Shown: positions 33,377 to 45,335, counted from the first letter of the stretch. The stretch is DNA of 64,000 nt from Anniella stebbinsi (GCA_029215795.1 JARDYH010000001.1:11955001-12019000), one strand, 5' to 3'. A program made the numbers and translations. The notes: generated from the sequence alone by a model not told the origin.

Positions 33377-34341
33377 TTGTGGGGGGTTTCCCAGTGCCCC
33401 TGAGCTAAAGGAAAAGCAAAGGAAGTATTGAATATGAGAAGTGAAATAAAGGAATGAGTTCTACATTTCATGCAGAAAGCAGCAAGACTGGATATCATCT
33501 TAAACTTCTTGGGTAATGAGTGTCAACACCTCAACCTGGCTTCCTTGGTACCCTTCTCCTGGTTTTGTTTTTGTTGAGCTTGACAGCTTCCCAGCTTATG
33601 AGGAATGAGCCATTTCGAAAGCTGCACACTCAGAAATAAAACTGACCTTTAATGCTGCTATCATCTAGTACCCTGGACAGAAGCATGTAGGCCTTAAATT
33701 TGACCCACTATCCTATTGCAATGGAACACTAATGTTCTCTTATCATCTTTTTGTGTTCTGGTGGAATGATGGGCATTTTAGAGTAATGGATGTGTTGTTA
33801 ACATTGGAATAGTCTTCCCTGCATAATACAGTGTGTTTCAACAGTCAGTTTGGAATCCCTAGTTTATTGATTTTCTTTGAGTACACTGGTGTTTGGTAAG
33901 GCAGGGCACAACCTTTGGGGAAGTCTAGACAGAAGAGACCAGAAGGACATTGGGAGATAATACTGATAGTTCAGCAAAGGGTAATGGAAATGGATGTTGA
34001 AGCATAACCTGATGAAGAGCATTCCTTCCACATTATGCTCCCAAAATTGTCTACAATGTGGAAGGCATCTGAAATAACTTGAGACAAAACCACATGTCCA
34101 TGACTTTCCTAAAGGGCCATATAAATAGCTGTGCTGACATGTGCTCTTTTAAAAAAGACTGGATACAAAGGTTTGCTTTAGAAAAGTAACATAAGTCCCA
34201 CTCATAACAAGGATACATTTTTGGGCTTGCTCATGCATACATGTTCATAGTTTGATGACTCTGATATCAAGTGATAGCTTGCATGCCTGAATGGGCTATC
34301 TCAGATCTACCACAACATACAACTTTCATATCTTCTCACAT
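33377..34341. other. Unassigned
   Basis: No recognised repeat or exon; looks single copy. Confidence 0.4.
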
Positions 34342-34661
34342 TAGGGTGACCAGATAAAATCCAGGTCAGGGCTCATGTAACTTTAACAGTTGTAGAGAAA
34401 AGGGAATTTCAGCCAGTGTCATTTGTATGCAATTAGTTCCTGGTGAAATTCCCTCTTCATCACAACAGTTAAAGGTGCAGGGGCCCTGCCTTCTTTTGTA
34501 TATGGTCACTCTAGTATAGTGCATGCACCTTTAACTGTTGTGATGAAGAGGGAATATCACCAGGAACTAATTGCATACAAATGACACTGGCTGAAATTCC
34601 CTTTTCTCTACAACTGTTAAAGTTACACGAGCCCTGACCAGGATTTTATCTGGTCAGCCTA
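34342..34661 (+). mobile_element. Foldback FB-A copy 3 (320 bp)
   Basis: TAGGGTGACCAGATAAAATC to GGTCAGCCTA. Flanks TCTCACAT (34334-34341) and CCTCACGT (34662-34669) match at 6 of 8. Terminal type 1 at both ends. Inner terminus TGGTCACTCTA. Confidence 0.95.
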
Positions 34662-34736
34662 CCTCACGTGTCTCAAGTGCAAAACTTGATTTGAATTTTT
34701 GTAAGCCACTTGAATGTATTTAAAACAAACAAAAGT

Positions 34737-34767
34737 CTCCTCCTCCTCCTCCTCCTCCTCCTCCTCC
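34737..34767. repeat. (CCT)n microsatellite
   Basis: About 10 CCT units. Confidence 0.95.
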
Positions 34768-35527
34768 ATTGTTCAGTTTGTACAGAATTTCAGCTGCCAG
34801 CCACGAAGTCTACAGTTATTAGTGTGTAGAGAAATGAAATGCATTTGTCCATGCATGTGTGAACCAGGCCCCAGTGGGGTCAGACGAACCTACAGTTCAG
34901 AGAGAAATGGTTGGGACAAGATTGAGAGAGGGAAAAGGTTCTATCCCCCAACTGTCACTAATGGCATGACTACTTGACTTTTGTATATGCCATTTAATGC
35001 TATTCTGTCATGTAGTCATGCCCATGTTAGCCAACAGAACATGGCCGAAGGCAGGAGATTGCTCATAGGGCAAATTGGAACACAAGGCAATGTGGATGTT
35101 TAAGGGATGTTTTGCAAATCAATCACCAACTATAGTTTGCAAAGTCTAGACTTCACTAAAGCAAAGAGGCAATTATGGTTATTAATACTTTACGAGGCTT
35201 AAAACAAAATCAAGGGTCAGAGCATCCACTCGTAGAATGGTAACCAATTAGTAAGCAAGTTAAAAGAGACATTTTTAAGATGTGTCTGATCATCATAAAA
35301 ACCTCATCCAGTCGGCAAAGGTGGTCTGGGCGCCATTCAGAGAGACAAGAATTCTGTTATCCCCCAATTGTGTTTGTGTTTCAAGATCGGTTGGCCCATC
35401 CTGCTCAAACTCTTTGAATGTATCAAGGCTGCAGGGTGATTTCATTCAGTTTGCATTTCAAGAAGAACTTACCAAGTTCAGCATTCCCAAATCAACATAC
35501 AAAACCAGAATGCAGTTCTATTTTAGC
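34768..35527. other. Unassigned
   Basis: No feature recognised. Confidence 0.4.
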
Positions 35528-35731
35528 TAGGCTGACCATATGAAAAGGAGGACAGGGCTCATGTAACTTTAACAGTTGTAGAGAAAAGGGAATTTCAGCC
35601 ACTGTCATTTGTAGGCAATTAGTTCCTTGTGAAATTCCCTCTTCATCACAACAGTTAAAGGTGCAGGGTCCCTGCCTTCTTTTATATATGGTTACTTTAG
35701 TATAGTGCCTCCTTTTCATATGGTCAGCCTA
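35528..35731 (+). mobile_element. Foldback FB-A copy 4 (204 bp, right arm deleted)
   Basis: TAGGCTGACCATATGAAAAG to GGTCAGCCTA, with duplications ATTTTAGC (35520-35527) and ATTGTAGC (35732-35739). Compared with the 320-bp copies, about 116 bp of the right arm is missing between AGTATAGTGCC and TCCTTTTCATA. The outer 20 bp of both ends are kept. Terminal type 2. Confidence 0.95.
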
Positions 35732-36056
35732 ATTGTAGCATTCATACTTCTCAGGATTTTGAGATGTAGTATCTGAATGAAACAATGCATACATATATGG
35801 GTCTATGAAGGCATATACAAAAATGTGAATATTCTGGGAAAAGAGAAAAAAATGCATGCATGGATTTTCATGTGGACTTTCACGATTTTCACGTGGACTT
35901 TCACAACTTTATTACAAAAATGGGATAAAACACACTTAAGATAGGAAAAAGTGCGAAACAGAGAGAAACTGAAATGGATGGGTCTGCCCATCCTTCTATA
36001 GTCCATGAAGGAGGACAAGAGAGCTAAAAAAAAGAAAGCTTATTTGGCTTGAAGAA
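35732..36056. other. Unassigned AT-rich sequence
   Basis: ATGCATGCATGGATTTTCAT and duplicated TTTTCA(C/T)GTGGACTTTCAC words at 35865-35905 suggest an old hAT interior. Unproven. Confidence 0.35.
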
Positions 36057-36101
36057 GTCTTCTTCTTCTTCTTCTTCTTCTTCTTCTTCTTCTTCTTCTT
36101 C
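36057..36101. repeat. (CTT)n microsatellite
   Basis: About 15 CTT units. Confidence 0.97.
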
Positions 36102-36164
36102 GGCTGTTCCCATGGATTACTTGCTCTTTGATTCTATGATGCTGACCTACAGCATCACAGAATT

Positions 36165-36240
36165 TATTATTTCATTTCATTTCTATGCCACCTTTACAGC
36201 CAAAGTTCACTATACTGCCCAATAGCTGAATGTGACTTAG
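36165..36240 (-). mobile_element. L2-like 3' terminus
   Basis: ATTTCATTTCATTTCTATGC, CACCTTTACAGCCAAAGTTC and CTGCCCAATAGCTGAA: complement of the L2 3' UTR (compare 18960 and 46980). Confidence 0.6.
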
Positions 36241-37614
36241 CCAGCGGTCAGCTGGCAGACAGGATCTTTATGTGGCCTGTCAGCTGATCGAGAGAAGTAT
36301 CATATGGGTAATAGTTGGTGTGGTAAGATAGCCAAACTGGATAGGAGATGTCGAAAGATGGGCATCTCATGTTTCTTGAACTAGGGGAAAATTTCAGCCT
36401 GGAAATCTTCAGTCAGGCTAAGAGAGAGATACTAGCATTGTAACCAGTCTCCTATTCACATGCCCTTTGTTACATAGTTGCTTAGGAGGGAAGTCAGCCT
36501 TTGAGATCTTCTGGCAAGCTTCAAAGGTTCACAGGACTGATTCCCAAGGTATTCCTGGACTACAAAGTAGAACGTAACCCATAGCCAGTTGGAGAATCAC
36601 TTACTTTGAAGGGTACTGGATTATTTATATGCAGCTCATGTTATTTATAATTTATTTTGGCCTGTTTGAAACTTCCAATCAATTATACCTTGAAATAAAG
36701 CCAGTGTAAATGCACTGTCAACAGCGTCAGAATTTGCTTCCTCCTTGTTGTTAGTCCATAAATGGACTTTTCCCTTTGCAGTCTACAATACTGTTACTTC
36801 CCAGATCTGCTTTATAGTCTAGAAACAAGCTAGGTTTTTTTGTTTACTGCATTCTTTCCTCTTGGGTTAGCTCATGTGTTTCATTTGGCTGTGTGGATCC
36901 AGAACTCTTCATTGCAATGTTGCTGATATTTACTTTTTTATTTTATTTCATTTTATTTGGACAGCCAAGTCTTCCATGACTTTGGGCTTGTGCATTGCAG
37001 TTGTTAAGTTACAAGGTGAAGGGAAGAGAGAGAGAGCAGGGGGGAGATGGGTTTTAAATGGAAAGCATTGTTTGCCCCCTCTCAACACAATGAATAAACA
37101 CATATTGCACCTTATTCAAACAGACACACATTTTATTTTATTTTTATTTTAAATGACGGTTTTCCCATGCCCTAGCTGTTATAATTGTTTTCTTTCCTCA
37201 TACACTGCCATGAAATCTCCTTCCAATACAAACATCAAAATACATATCTTATTCCATTGTTGGGTTCCTCCTTGGCAGATAAATTGGGCTTAAATGGATT
37301 CTTAATCATCATCATCATCATGGGTTGTATCTAATGTTATTCCTACTTAGAGTAGACCTACTGAAATGAATGGTACTTAAGTGAGACTAACATTGATACA
37401 ACACATTGGATACAATCCCATATATCTAAAATTTCTATAACAATATTCCAGATGTGAATGTGTGAGCATGTATGTGAATCCATTTACTCCTTCCTTCTCC
37501 TCAACCACATCAACTCTCCTCCTGAACGTCACATCCACCATCTCAGAAAAGTTAAAATGAAATGAAACCTCTCACCTTTCCCCTGGGGGTAGAGAACATA
37601 AACCACCAAGTAAC

Positions 37615-37616
<2 letters not shown>
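36241..37616. other. Unassigned, with a small dispersed repeat
   Basis: 37322-37423 (GGGTTGTATCTAATGTTATT, AGAGTAGACCTACTGAAATG, then the near-complement ending GGATACAATCCC) is an imperfect foldback of about 100 bp. The rest is unassigned. Confidence 0.4.

Positions 37617-37655
<39 letters not shown>
37617..37655. repeat. (GA)n microsatellite
   Basis: About 19 GA units. Confidence 0.97.
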
Positions 37656-37658
<3 letters not shown>

Positions 37659-37932
37659 GTGGTAACACTCTCTCAGTGCAGAGATGAAGGCTGCTGTGAC
37701 CCAAGCCATCAGTCCACCAACAATCTTTCTCTGTTGGAAATTCTGCACCCCAAAAGGCAAAGGAGACTAAGCTGCATATTCTAAATATTTCTGTCATTTG
37801 GTAGATACTGGACTGGTACCTAATAAATAAGAACATTAATTGTTTCATGTTGGGGACTGGGTATGTAGCTTTCCTGTATTGTACGGAAATGAATTGTAAA
37901 GTACATGAATCTGAACATGCAACATTTTCTTT

Positions 37933-38367
37933 TAGGGTTGGATGAATATGTCAATTTCTGTTTCTCTCAGTTTCTGATTTTTCCAATCTTATGTTCGGTT
38001 CATCTTAAATTTTGAGAATTTCTTCATTCTTAAGTTTGGGCGGGGTGTGGGGTGGGTCCTTCCAAAAATATTTGCATAAGAAATCATCAGCATTTTTTCT
38101 GCTCATGCATTTTTTGGCATTTAGTTTTTGCCTAATACACACTTGTTTGGAACCAAGTTTCTAAATAATAATGCATTTTAACGTTATTTTCCATCATGTA
38201 TGCATATCTGTATACATTTTTTTCCCCGACTGGAGAACTCCATGTCAAAATTTGGGGAAGTGTGAATTTCAAAGGATAACTGAGTTCCAGTTCACAGAGT
38301 GTGAGAGTGTGAAATTAGGTAGATTCACATTAAAATGTGAACTGTATCAATTTCTCCCCCATTCCTA
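37933..38367. mobile_element. hAT-like element (TAGGGTTGG / ATTCCTA ends)
   Basis: Left TAGGGTTGGATGAATATGTC and right GATACAGTTCAC-type complement ending ATTCCTA. Flanks TTTTCTTT (37925-37932) and CTTTCTTT (38368-38375) match at 7 of 8, although this is low-complexity sequence. 435 bp, AT-rich, non-coding. Confidence 0.5.
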
Positions 38368-39431
38368 CTTTCTTTTCTTTAAAAATACTTCAGCAAACAT
38401 AAGACAGTCTATTCTTCTACGCTTGGCATATCATGGCTGTTGGTCTGTTTTATCGGGAAGTTTTGTCTGTAATCAATGAAATGGTGATTTTGTTTCATAG
38501 AGAGAAAGTAACTTGTCATGAGATCCCCTGGATGGCCGATTAAATGTGAGGGCTCTCTACTTGTGTTTCTGATGATGGTACTTGAGTGAGAAGAGGGTTT
38601 TTCTCACCATTTACTGTCAACAAGATGTATGGCATGCAACAATTACTGTATCCTGAACATCAAGCGAAGCAAAGCTCTGTCCATTACCTGATGCATGATG
38701 AGTGTTTTTCAGGAACTGAGAACTGCTGGGAAGAAATGCAGCTTCCTCGTTGATTGATATGTAGCTCGGCTTAGGCACTCAGCATTGTGCTATTTCCTGA
38801 AAAAAGTTTTCATTTCAAAAAAAGTCCAATAATTCATGTAACCAAAAGAAGAGATTTGTGTCTGCCAAGACTTCTGGTCTATGTTTTGATTGGAGTTTTG
38901 CAACGTCCCCAATCACAATAGTTATGAGGAGACAATAATTATATTAGAAAGCACCATTTGTTATTCAAAGGCTTAACAATGTGTCCCATTCCCACCTGAG
39001 ACACAGAGAAAAAATATTTTCACAGCACTCTGAATTAAAAAAAAAGTTGTTTTTTTTTTGCATTAAATTGCCACAGGTAAAAAATGAGTGACATTTACCA
39101 TTCAGGAATATATCCAGTGTTCCAGGAAGTGGAGAAGTGTATGGCCAACTATTTATCAGTTGATGAAGAACCTGGGTTAGGAGAAGAAAATATCTGCCAA
39201 GATTTCTTAGTCAACTTGCAGAAGTCCTAAAAGGCTGGTTTGTCAATGCTGAACAAATGCTGAAGTTTTATGAATATAATAATACTTGACATTTCTGCTG
39301 TGTTCAAAATGATTCATGTACGGTCCCTCTCAGTGATTCTTGTAACGACTTTGTAAGACGCAGAATACATTCTCCATATGACCATCTATCCCAAGCATGT
39401 TATTATAGAAAAAAGAGAGAGGAAAAAAGAA
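38368..39431. other. Unassigned
   Basis: Repeat-poor. 38560-38770 has no low complexity and is another candidate conserved noncoding segment. Confidence 0.35.
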
Positions 39432-39922
39432 AATGTTTGAGCCAGACTACCAAAGATGGTGAATGGTGTGGAGAACATGGAAAAGGAGACATGTTTTCTA
39501 CTTCTCTCATAATACTAGAACCTGGGGTCATCCCATGAAGCTGACTGGTGGAAGATTCAGAATGGATAAAATGAAGGACTTATTCTCACAGCACATAATT
39601 AAACTATGGGATTCCCTATTAGAAGATGTAGTGATGACCACCAATGTGGATGCCTTAAAGGGGGTGGGGGTGGATGAATTCCTGGAGGAGAAGGCCAATG
39701 GCTGATAGTACCGATGGTTATGTGCTACCTCCAACACCCAAGACAGTAAGACTATATACACCAGTTGCTGGGGAACATGGGTGGGAGGGTGCTATTGCAT
39801 GTGTGTCCTGCTTATGGGTTCCTGGTCAACAGCTAGTTGGCCACTGTGTGAACAGATTGCTGGATCAGATGGATCTTTGGTCTGATCCAGCATGGCTCTT
39901 CTTATGTTCTCATGTAATAAGG
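39432..39922 (+). mobile_element. CR1/L3-type LINE, ORF end and 3' UTR
   Basis: Decayed coding part with TWGHPMKLTGGRFRMDK and VDEFLEEKA (39530-39705) is followed by the UTR: GTGCTACCTCCA, GTTGCTGGGGAACATGGGTG, GGCCACTGTGTGAACAG and TTCTTATGTTCTCATG. Same subfamily as 45926-46472. Confidence 0.92.
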
Positions 39923-40472
39923 CATAACTCCCCCCCTTCACACCATTTTCTGACAAAAATAATAATTTGTCCTTAAAGAGGTCATTGCAACCAATAGCAA
40001 AATAGCAGCTGGAGGTGATGTTGAATAGGAAAATGGTTGGAGGGGAAGACACCCACTTCCCTGCTCACCATGATCCTGCCTTCAGTTGGGCCCCCATGGC
40101 TGAAATTGATTGATTGATAGTCTTGGATAAACAGCCTTGTGTGCATCGTCCATTCCAGTTCAAAGGTAGGATATTATAATTTTTATCTCCATATTGCAGA
40201 TAGGACCTACAGAAAAAGGGGCTTACCAAAAACTGCACAGGCCACAACGCAAAAGTGAAGCTCATGCCTCAAGATCTGCAGCAATGAGGCTCTTTGGGAG
40301 CAAAGGTCTACTTGTAAGCAGGGGTCGCCTCAGAAGTAGGGAAACTCTGAAGCTAGCATCAATGGCTTGTGGCTGTACCTGGATGTGGTGTTGTGAGACT
40401 TGATTATATAAGCTCTCAGTTGATACTTGCTGGTTGCTTGAACAACTTCAGTTCCCAGTACTTTGCCACCAA
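39923..40472. other. Unassigned
   Basis: No feature recognised. Confidence 0.4.
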
Positions 40473-40655
40473 GGCCAGAACCACACCAAGCAGGATATAG
40501 CACTATGAAAGTGATATATAAGAGGCAGGAGCCACACTGCTGCTTTATAGTGGTATTGAAGTGCACTGACAACTGTTGGGGCCCATTGACACATACCATA
40601 TACCACTTTCATACCACTTTCATAGTGCTATATCCTGCTTGGTGTGGATCTGGCC
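40473..40655 (+). mobile_element. Foldback FB-B copy (183 bp)
   Basis: GGCCAGAACCACACCAAGCA at the left, GCTTGGTGTGGATCTGGCC at the right. Arms CTATGAAAGTGATATATAAG and CATACCACTTTCATAGTG are complementary. Loop region TATAGTGGTATTGAAGTGCA. This is the cleanest simple copy of the family. No target duplication recognised. Confidence 0.93.
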
Positions 40656-40664
40656 TCAGTTTCC

Positions 40665-40880
40665 CTGGACATATCAGATGTCAGAGATTCCATGCTTCTG
40701 AATCCTGGACTTCTGATACAATTTAGTTCTTTTGATTATGCTTGATTTGGACTCTTCTTTGATTTTGGCTCTGCACCAGCCCTTGCTTTTGAGTTGCCCA
40801 TCTTCCTCACCAGTAATGCTGTACATCTGATCTCTCCCTGCCTGTGAGTTTGCTGAATGGTTTTGCCCCACAGTTTGCCT
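40665..40880 (+). repeat. CT-rich GGACTYYTG repeat, possible leader relic
   Basis: CTGAATCCTGGACTTCTGAT and TTGATTTGGACTCTTCTTTG repeat the texture of 7030-7340. Edges undefined. Confidence 0.3.
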
Positions 40881-41111
40881 CAGGGCTGAGCATGACCCAG
40901 CCACACCATGGCAGTGTGTATTACAAACATGTCCCTCTTTTCATCTGTGAAATTTTGAGGGTCCACTCAGATACCAGATGCCACTTTCATGTTCACGGGG
41001 AACACCCATGGATTTGGCTCTTACTGCTAAAGAGTACTGGTGGAACTGGAATGAGAGAGAAAACCTGAATCCACATGGACAAGCCTCCTCTCAGATGTTG
41101 TCCTTTCACTT
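40881..41111. other. Unassigned
   Basis: No feature recognised. Confidence 0.35.
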
Positions 41112-41497
41112 GGGCCGGATCTACACGTCATCCTCGATGCGCCCTCCCTGCACCACAAGCCGCTTTGAAGCGCTTCCCCCCTCCTAGTGTGGCACAAGCC
41201 TCGGAGGCTCTGCCCGCGCCGCCGCGGCCGCCGCCCTTTCATCCCAGCTGGTCCCAGGGAGGGAGGAGGGAGGGTTGTAAACAAAAGCCAGCAATTGGAA
41301 ATCCCTCTCCCAATCGCTGGCTTTAGTTTACAACTCTCTCCCCCTCCCTCCCCGGGACCGGCCTGGATGAAAGGGTGGCAGCCGCAGCGGCGCAGGCAGA
41401 GCCTCCGAGGCTTGAGCCACACTAGGAGGGGGGAAGTGCTTCAAAGCAGCTTGTGGCGCAGGGAGGGCGCATTGAGGACGATGTGTAGATCCTGCCT
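41112..41497. mobile_element. GC-rich foldback hAT MITE (386 bp)
   Basis: GGGCCGGATCTACACGTCAT faces ACGATGTGTAGATCCTGCC. The arms carry GAAGCGCTTCCCCCCTCCTA against TAGGAGGGGGGAAGTGCTTC and GCCTCGGAGGCTCTGCCCGC against its near-complement. The centre is CCAGCAATTGGAAATCC / CCAATCGCTGG. CpG is well retained. The GATCTACAC terminus links it to FB-B and to the elements at 32708 and 50084. Open frames on both strands are mirror images and not genes. Confidence 0.9.
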
Positions 41498-42064
41498 TAT
41501 TTACTGAAGTTATCTCAATGGAAAAAAGCCACACAACTAAGTATGAAAAATTCCCCCCGAAAACATTTTATCATTTTCGTGGCTTGCAATGTTTTATGTC
41601 TCTCCTTCCCTATCCCTGCCTGTTTTGCAGGAGTTGTTGTTTCTTTAGTGCGGAACACTGCTATTTGTCTAAATGTCTTCTGGTTTACGGCATTCATACC
41701 AGAGATTATATAGACTGTCTAGTTTAATTGTTTCAGGGACTTTCTTCCAGAGCAGAAAGGCGGTTAAGTGGGTGGTATTAAATTTCCTATGCAAAGGTCA
41801 CTTTTTCTTTCACATGGATGCCCTCCTTTGTTGAAATATGTATATACAAAGATGACTACTTAAACAGGAACTGTCATCTGGGCTGATTTTAAGGTAGTGC
41901 AGAAAAGAAGGTGAAACAATATCAAGTCTGTACTGAAAAATGAGGATCTGGAGTAAAGCTGAAATACCTGAACAATTGTATGTATCTGGAGTGCTTTCTT
42001 TTTTTATGTATCTGGAACACTTATATACTGCTGAGTATAGTAAAATCTCTCAGTGGATAACAAA

Positions 42065-42065
<1 letters not shown>
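41498..42065. other. Unassigned
   Basis: No feature recognised. Confidence 0.4.
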
Positions 42066-42095
<30 letters not shown>

Positions 42096-42096
42096 G
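42066..42096. repeat. (TTG)n microsatellite
   Basis: About 10 TTG units. Confidence 0.95.
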
Positions 42097-42496
42097 GGAA
42101 ATTGGGAGAGGTGGATTGAAATGGCATTCATCACCTATTACCTCAGCCCTTCCCAAAAACGAGGACATAGGAGAAAGAGTTCCCTCAGGATTTTTTTTAG
42201 ACTATGTCCCTGAAAACTTTCCTTTAGGCCACATGTTTAAATAAACTGGCTTAATTTGCACATCCTGGACAAATATGGATGTCAGTTATCCTTCAGATTT
42301 CACAATTAAAATTTTGTAATGCAGTTCTCAGCTCAAAAATTGCAAATACAGACATGTACATTAAGGAAAGTTGCATACAAAACTGTATGTTAGGAAAACA
42401 TACTTACAAACATCCATATATTAGAGAATTATGCATAAACATGCATGCAGTAGGGAAAGTTATGTGCATGTGAATTTTCATGCATTTTTTTGTTTA
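42097..42496. other. Unassigned, AT-rich
   Basis: 42255-42490 has repeated ACAAA/CATGCAT-type AT-rich words resembling the interior of old hAT elements. No termini found. Confidence 0.35.
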
Positions 42497-42805
42497 TTAT
42501 TATTATTATTATTACCATCATCATCATCATCATCTCTTTTCTGGCTCATGGCGGTTTTTCTAGATAGACATGACTGGCTTTGCCAAGTCATGCCGCCTTT
42601 TACTGAGTCAGGAATTTCCTGACAATTGAGCATACTTTAAGTATGACTTCTTTCTGGATGTTGGTGCAGACGTATTTTGGTAGGCCAAGTTTCCGAACGT
42701 TTTCTGTATAGTTTTTTGATGTGATGTCGGTGACTGATGTGACTAATGGAATAATTGTAACCTTTTCCTGTTGCCATAGTTCTTTAGCTTCCATGGCCAG
42801 TGGTT
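42497..42805 (-). mobile_element. R4-like LINE 3' end
   Basis: Minus-strand frame 42600-42794 carries KELWQQEKVTIIPLV, TSKNYTENVRKLGLPKY and SIVRKFLTQ, the C-terminus downstream of the restriction-like endonuclease. Tail (ATT)n(ATC)n at 42497-42535. Shares GGAATTTCCTGACAATTGAG with the other copies. Confidence 0.8.
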
Positions 42806-42890
42806 ATTATTATTATTATTATTACTATTTCAACTTACATCGCGCCTATATACAGAATACTCTAAGTGGCATAAAATAATCACAGAATGA
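42806..42890 (-). mobile_element. Possible L2-like 3' terminus
   Basis: (TTA)n tail, then CATCGCGCCTATATACAGAA and CTCTAAGTGGCATAAAATAA, weakly like other minus-strand L2 ends. Confidence 0.45.
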
Positions 42891-43890
42891 TACAGAACCT
42901 GGATGGAATGTTTGTACAAAATCGCCACAGAACAGATATAGAATGATTTGTACCTCCATGCTGATATACCACTGTTTGATCTTATCAAGCCCCATCCTGA
43001 CGGTCACAGAAGTACCTCGTTCTTAAAAAGGGAGTGAACAAAGGCTTTGCGTATAATAGTGTTTGTTTAGAAGGAAAATTTAAGAGTAGAAGAGGAGTGC
43101 AAAAATGTTTGATGATTAAAGATGGGACAACTGCTTGAGCTATATAAAGAGCAGTATAGTGGAAGGCAGAGTCAAAGGAACAAAGTGTATTCTCAGACAA
43201 GTGTGGAGAAAGTTTACAGCAGGACTGGGGAGACTTCAGGCTTGCAGAAGCAATTTTGTTTTCACTAGAATGCTGAGTTCTACCAACCAGAGCCACACAC
43301 AAAATGAAGGACCCTGGAGGAAGAAACAATTTTTTACCGCACCCTGGGATTCATACACTGGGATTTTTACAAATCTACAGGTGAACTACCATAGATCAGG
43401 GGTTCTAACACATCGCTCTAAAATTGCCCAGCAGAGCTGCACAAAGACCTAGTCTGATGCAACCAGTTAGTCATCATGTTTTGTAGATGGGAATGCTGAG
43501 GCAGAGAGATAATCACAAAGCCATTCACCATGGTAGAAGGCTTATTTTCCCCCTTGCTTTTGGTAAAGCTAGAAAGCCTTAAAGATCTATCAATAGCTTC
43601 CAATCTACTTTCTGCCCATCTCTGGTTCATAAGATGAGGCCAACCCTATTCCCCTGCCCCCTTATGTCATCTGGATGCTGCTGGGATATGTAAGTTGCAG
43701 TACCTTCTTCTGGCACTGGGGACACCAAAGCACAATAGATAACAAGTCAACATCTACGGTAAAGATTCCATTGAGATGCAGAGAATAAGGTCCTTAAGTA
43801 TGACTTCTAGAGTCTCTGGGCTCAAATTCTATGGAGCCTTATTACTTCCAGCTTCCATCACAATTAACTGGTGATACCGGTTATTTCAAG
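42891..43890. other. Unassigned
   Basis: No feature recognised. The short frames at 42985-43452 on both strands lack any known motif. Confidence 0.4.
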
Positions 43891-44225
43891 CATAAGAACC
43901 TAAGGTCATGAGAAGAGTCCTGCTGGATCAGACTGAGGGTCCATCTAGTCCAGCACTCTGTTCATACATTGGCCAACCAGCTGTCGACCAGGGACCAACA
44001 AAGCCGGACACGGTGCAACAGCACCCTCCCACCCATGTTCCTCAATAATTGGTGCACACAACCTTACTGTCTCTGATACTGAAGGTAGCACATAGCCATC
44101 AGGACTAGTAGCCATGTATAGCTTTCTCCTCTTGGAATTTATCCTAATTGGTGGTCATCATTATGTCTTGCGTTAGTGAGTGCCATAATTTAACTCTGTG
44201 CAGTGTAAAGAACTCATTTTTATTT
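43891..44225 (-). mobile_element. CR1/L3-type LINE 3' end
   Basis: CATAAGAACCTAAGGTCATG, GTCCAGCACTCTGTTCATAC, CCCACCCATGTTCCTCAATA and TTTAACTCTGTGCAGTGTAA. Same organisation as 14082-14424. Confidence 0.88.
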
Positions 44226-44246
44226 GTCCATCAAGCTACCATGAGC

Positions 44247-44263
44247 GGGGGGGGGGGGGGGGG
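44247..44263. repeat. Poly(G) tract
   Basis: 17 consecutive G, then CAGGGGGCAGGG. G-quadruplex capable. Confidence 0.95.
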
Positions 44264-44930
44264 CAGGGGGCAGGGATGTGATTCTGTAACCCTCTCCTTA
44301 CATCTATTTCCACAATTACTTTTTAAAGATGGACCAACTATCAATTATTTGGTGGATGGCTTCAATCTACAGAATAACATAACCAGTTTGCAGTCCCTCT
44401 GTTTCAAAGCTAGGACCCTAAAACACAAATAGACAATCCAGCAATTGCAGGGAGGGTGAGAAACCAAGATGTTTACATCTGTGCTTATCCAATTTCTTGG
44501 CTACTGTTGTATGCTGTGTGCCGGCCAGCTTGCCTTGCTGAAGAATGCAGCTAATCATTTATCAAGAGCCAGCTGGCTTGCTGCTGGTAAGATGTTCCTT
44601 ATTAGATAGCTATTAGAAATCACTCATCTGGTCCAACACGGTGCCCTTTGAGTAAACAAAGCACCCACATCAATGTGATACAGCCATGATGCCAGCTTTG
44701 AGGAAGACATCAACCTGCCAGCTCAGTTCAGCACCCCGAGAATTTGCCTATGTGCCCTGTTTAAGCTGTGGTGGCTGCGCTGTGGCACTGCATGGTTTAT
44801 CCGATGCAGCCACCAACTCGTTCCCACCCTGGGCTTTCTCCCTGACACGATGCAATTAAAAAGTTGCTGATTTACCACAACTTTTTCATTTACTCTGGAT
44901 TATCTATGGCCGTTGCAAGAAGCTCTAATC
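44264..44930. other. Unassigned
   Basis: No recognised feature. Confidence 0.4.
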
Positions 44931-45250
44931 TAGGGTGACCAGATAAAATCCAGGTCAGGGCTCATGTAACTTTAACAGTTGTAGAGAAAAGGGAATTTCA
45001 GCCAGTGTCATTTGTATGCAATTAGTTCCTGGTGAAATTCCCTCTTCATCACAACAGTTAAAGTTGCAGGGGCCCTGCCTTCTTTTGTATATGGTCACCC
45101 TAGTATAGTGCCTGCAACTTTAACTGTTGTGATGAAGAGGGAATATCACCAGGAACTAATTGCATACAAATGACTCTGGCTGAAATTCCCTTTTCTCTAC
45201 AACTGTTAAAGTTACATGAGCCCTGACCTGGATTTTATCTGGTCAGCCTA
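44931..45250 (+). mobile_element. Foldback FB-A copy 5 (320 bp)
   Basis: TAGGGTGACCAGATAAAATC to GGTCAGCCTA. TCTAATC is duplicated on both sides (44924-44930 and 45251-45257). Inner terminus GGTCACCCTA at 45093-45102 is the exact complement of the outer left TAGGGTGACC, which makes the compound structure plain. Terminal type 1. Confidence 0.96.
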
Positions 45251-45335
45251 TCTAATCCTGAGAGAGAGGCTGTCCTATGTTAGGATGGGAAAGCACAGGA
45301 ATAGGCACACTCATTACTAGCTTGGAGAGGACCAT

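Noticed and set aside
41027..41507. Proteins on both strands of the 41-kb region
   Set aside because: They are mirror translations of one foldback element.
44247..44263. Poly(G) tract as a regulatory element
   Set aside because: A G17 homopolymer with no gene context is adequately explained as low-complexity expansion; similar tracts occur at 21735, 24573 and 62282.
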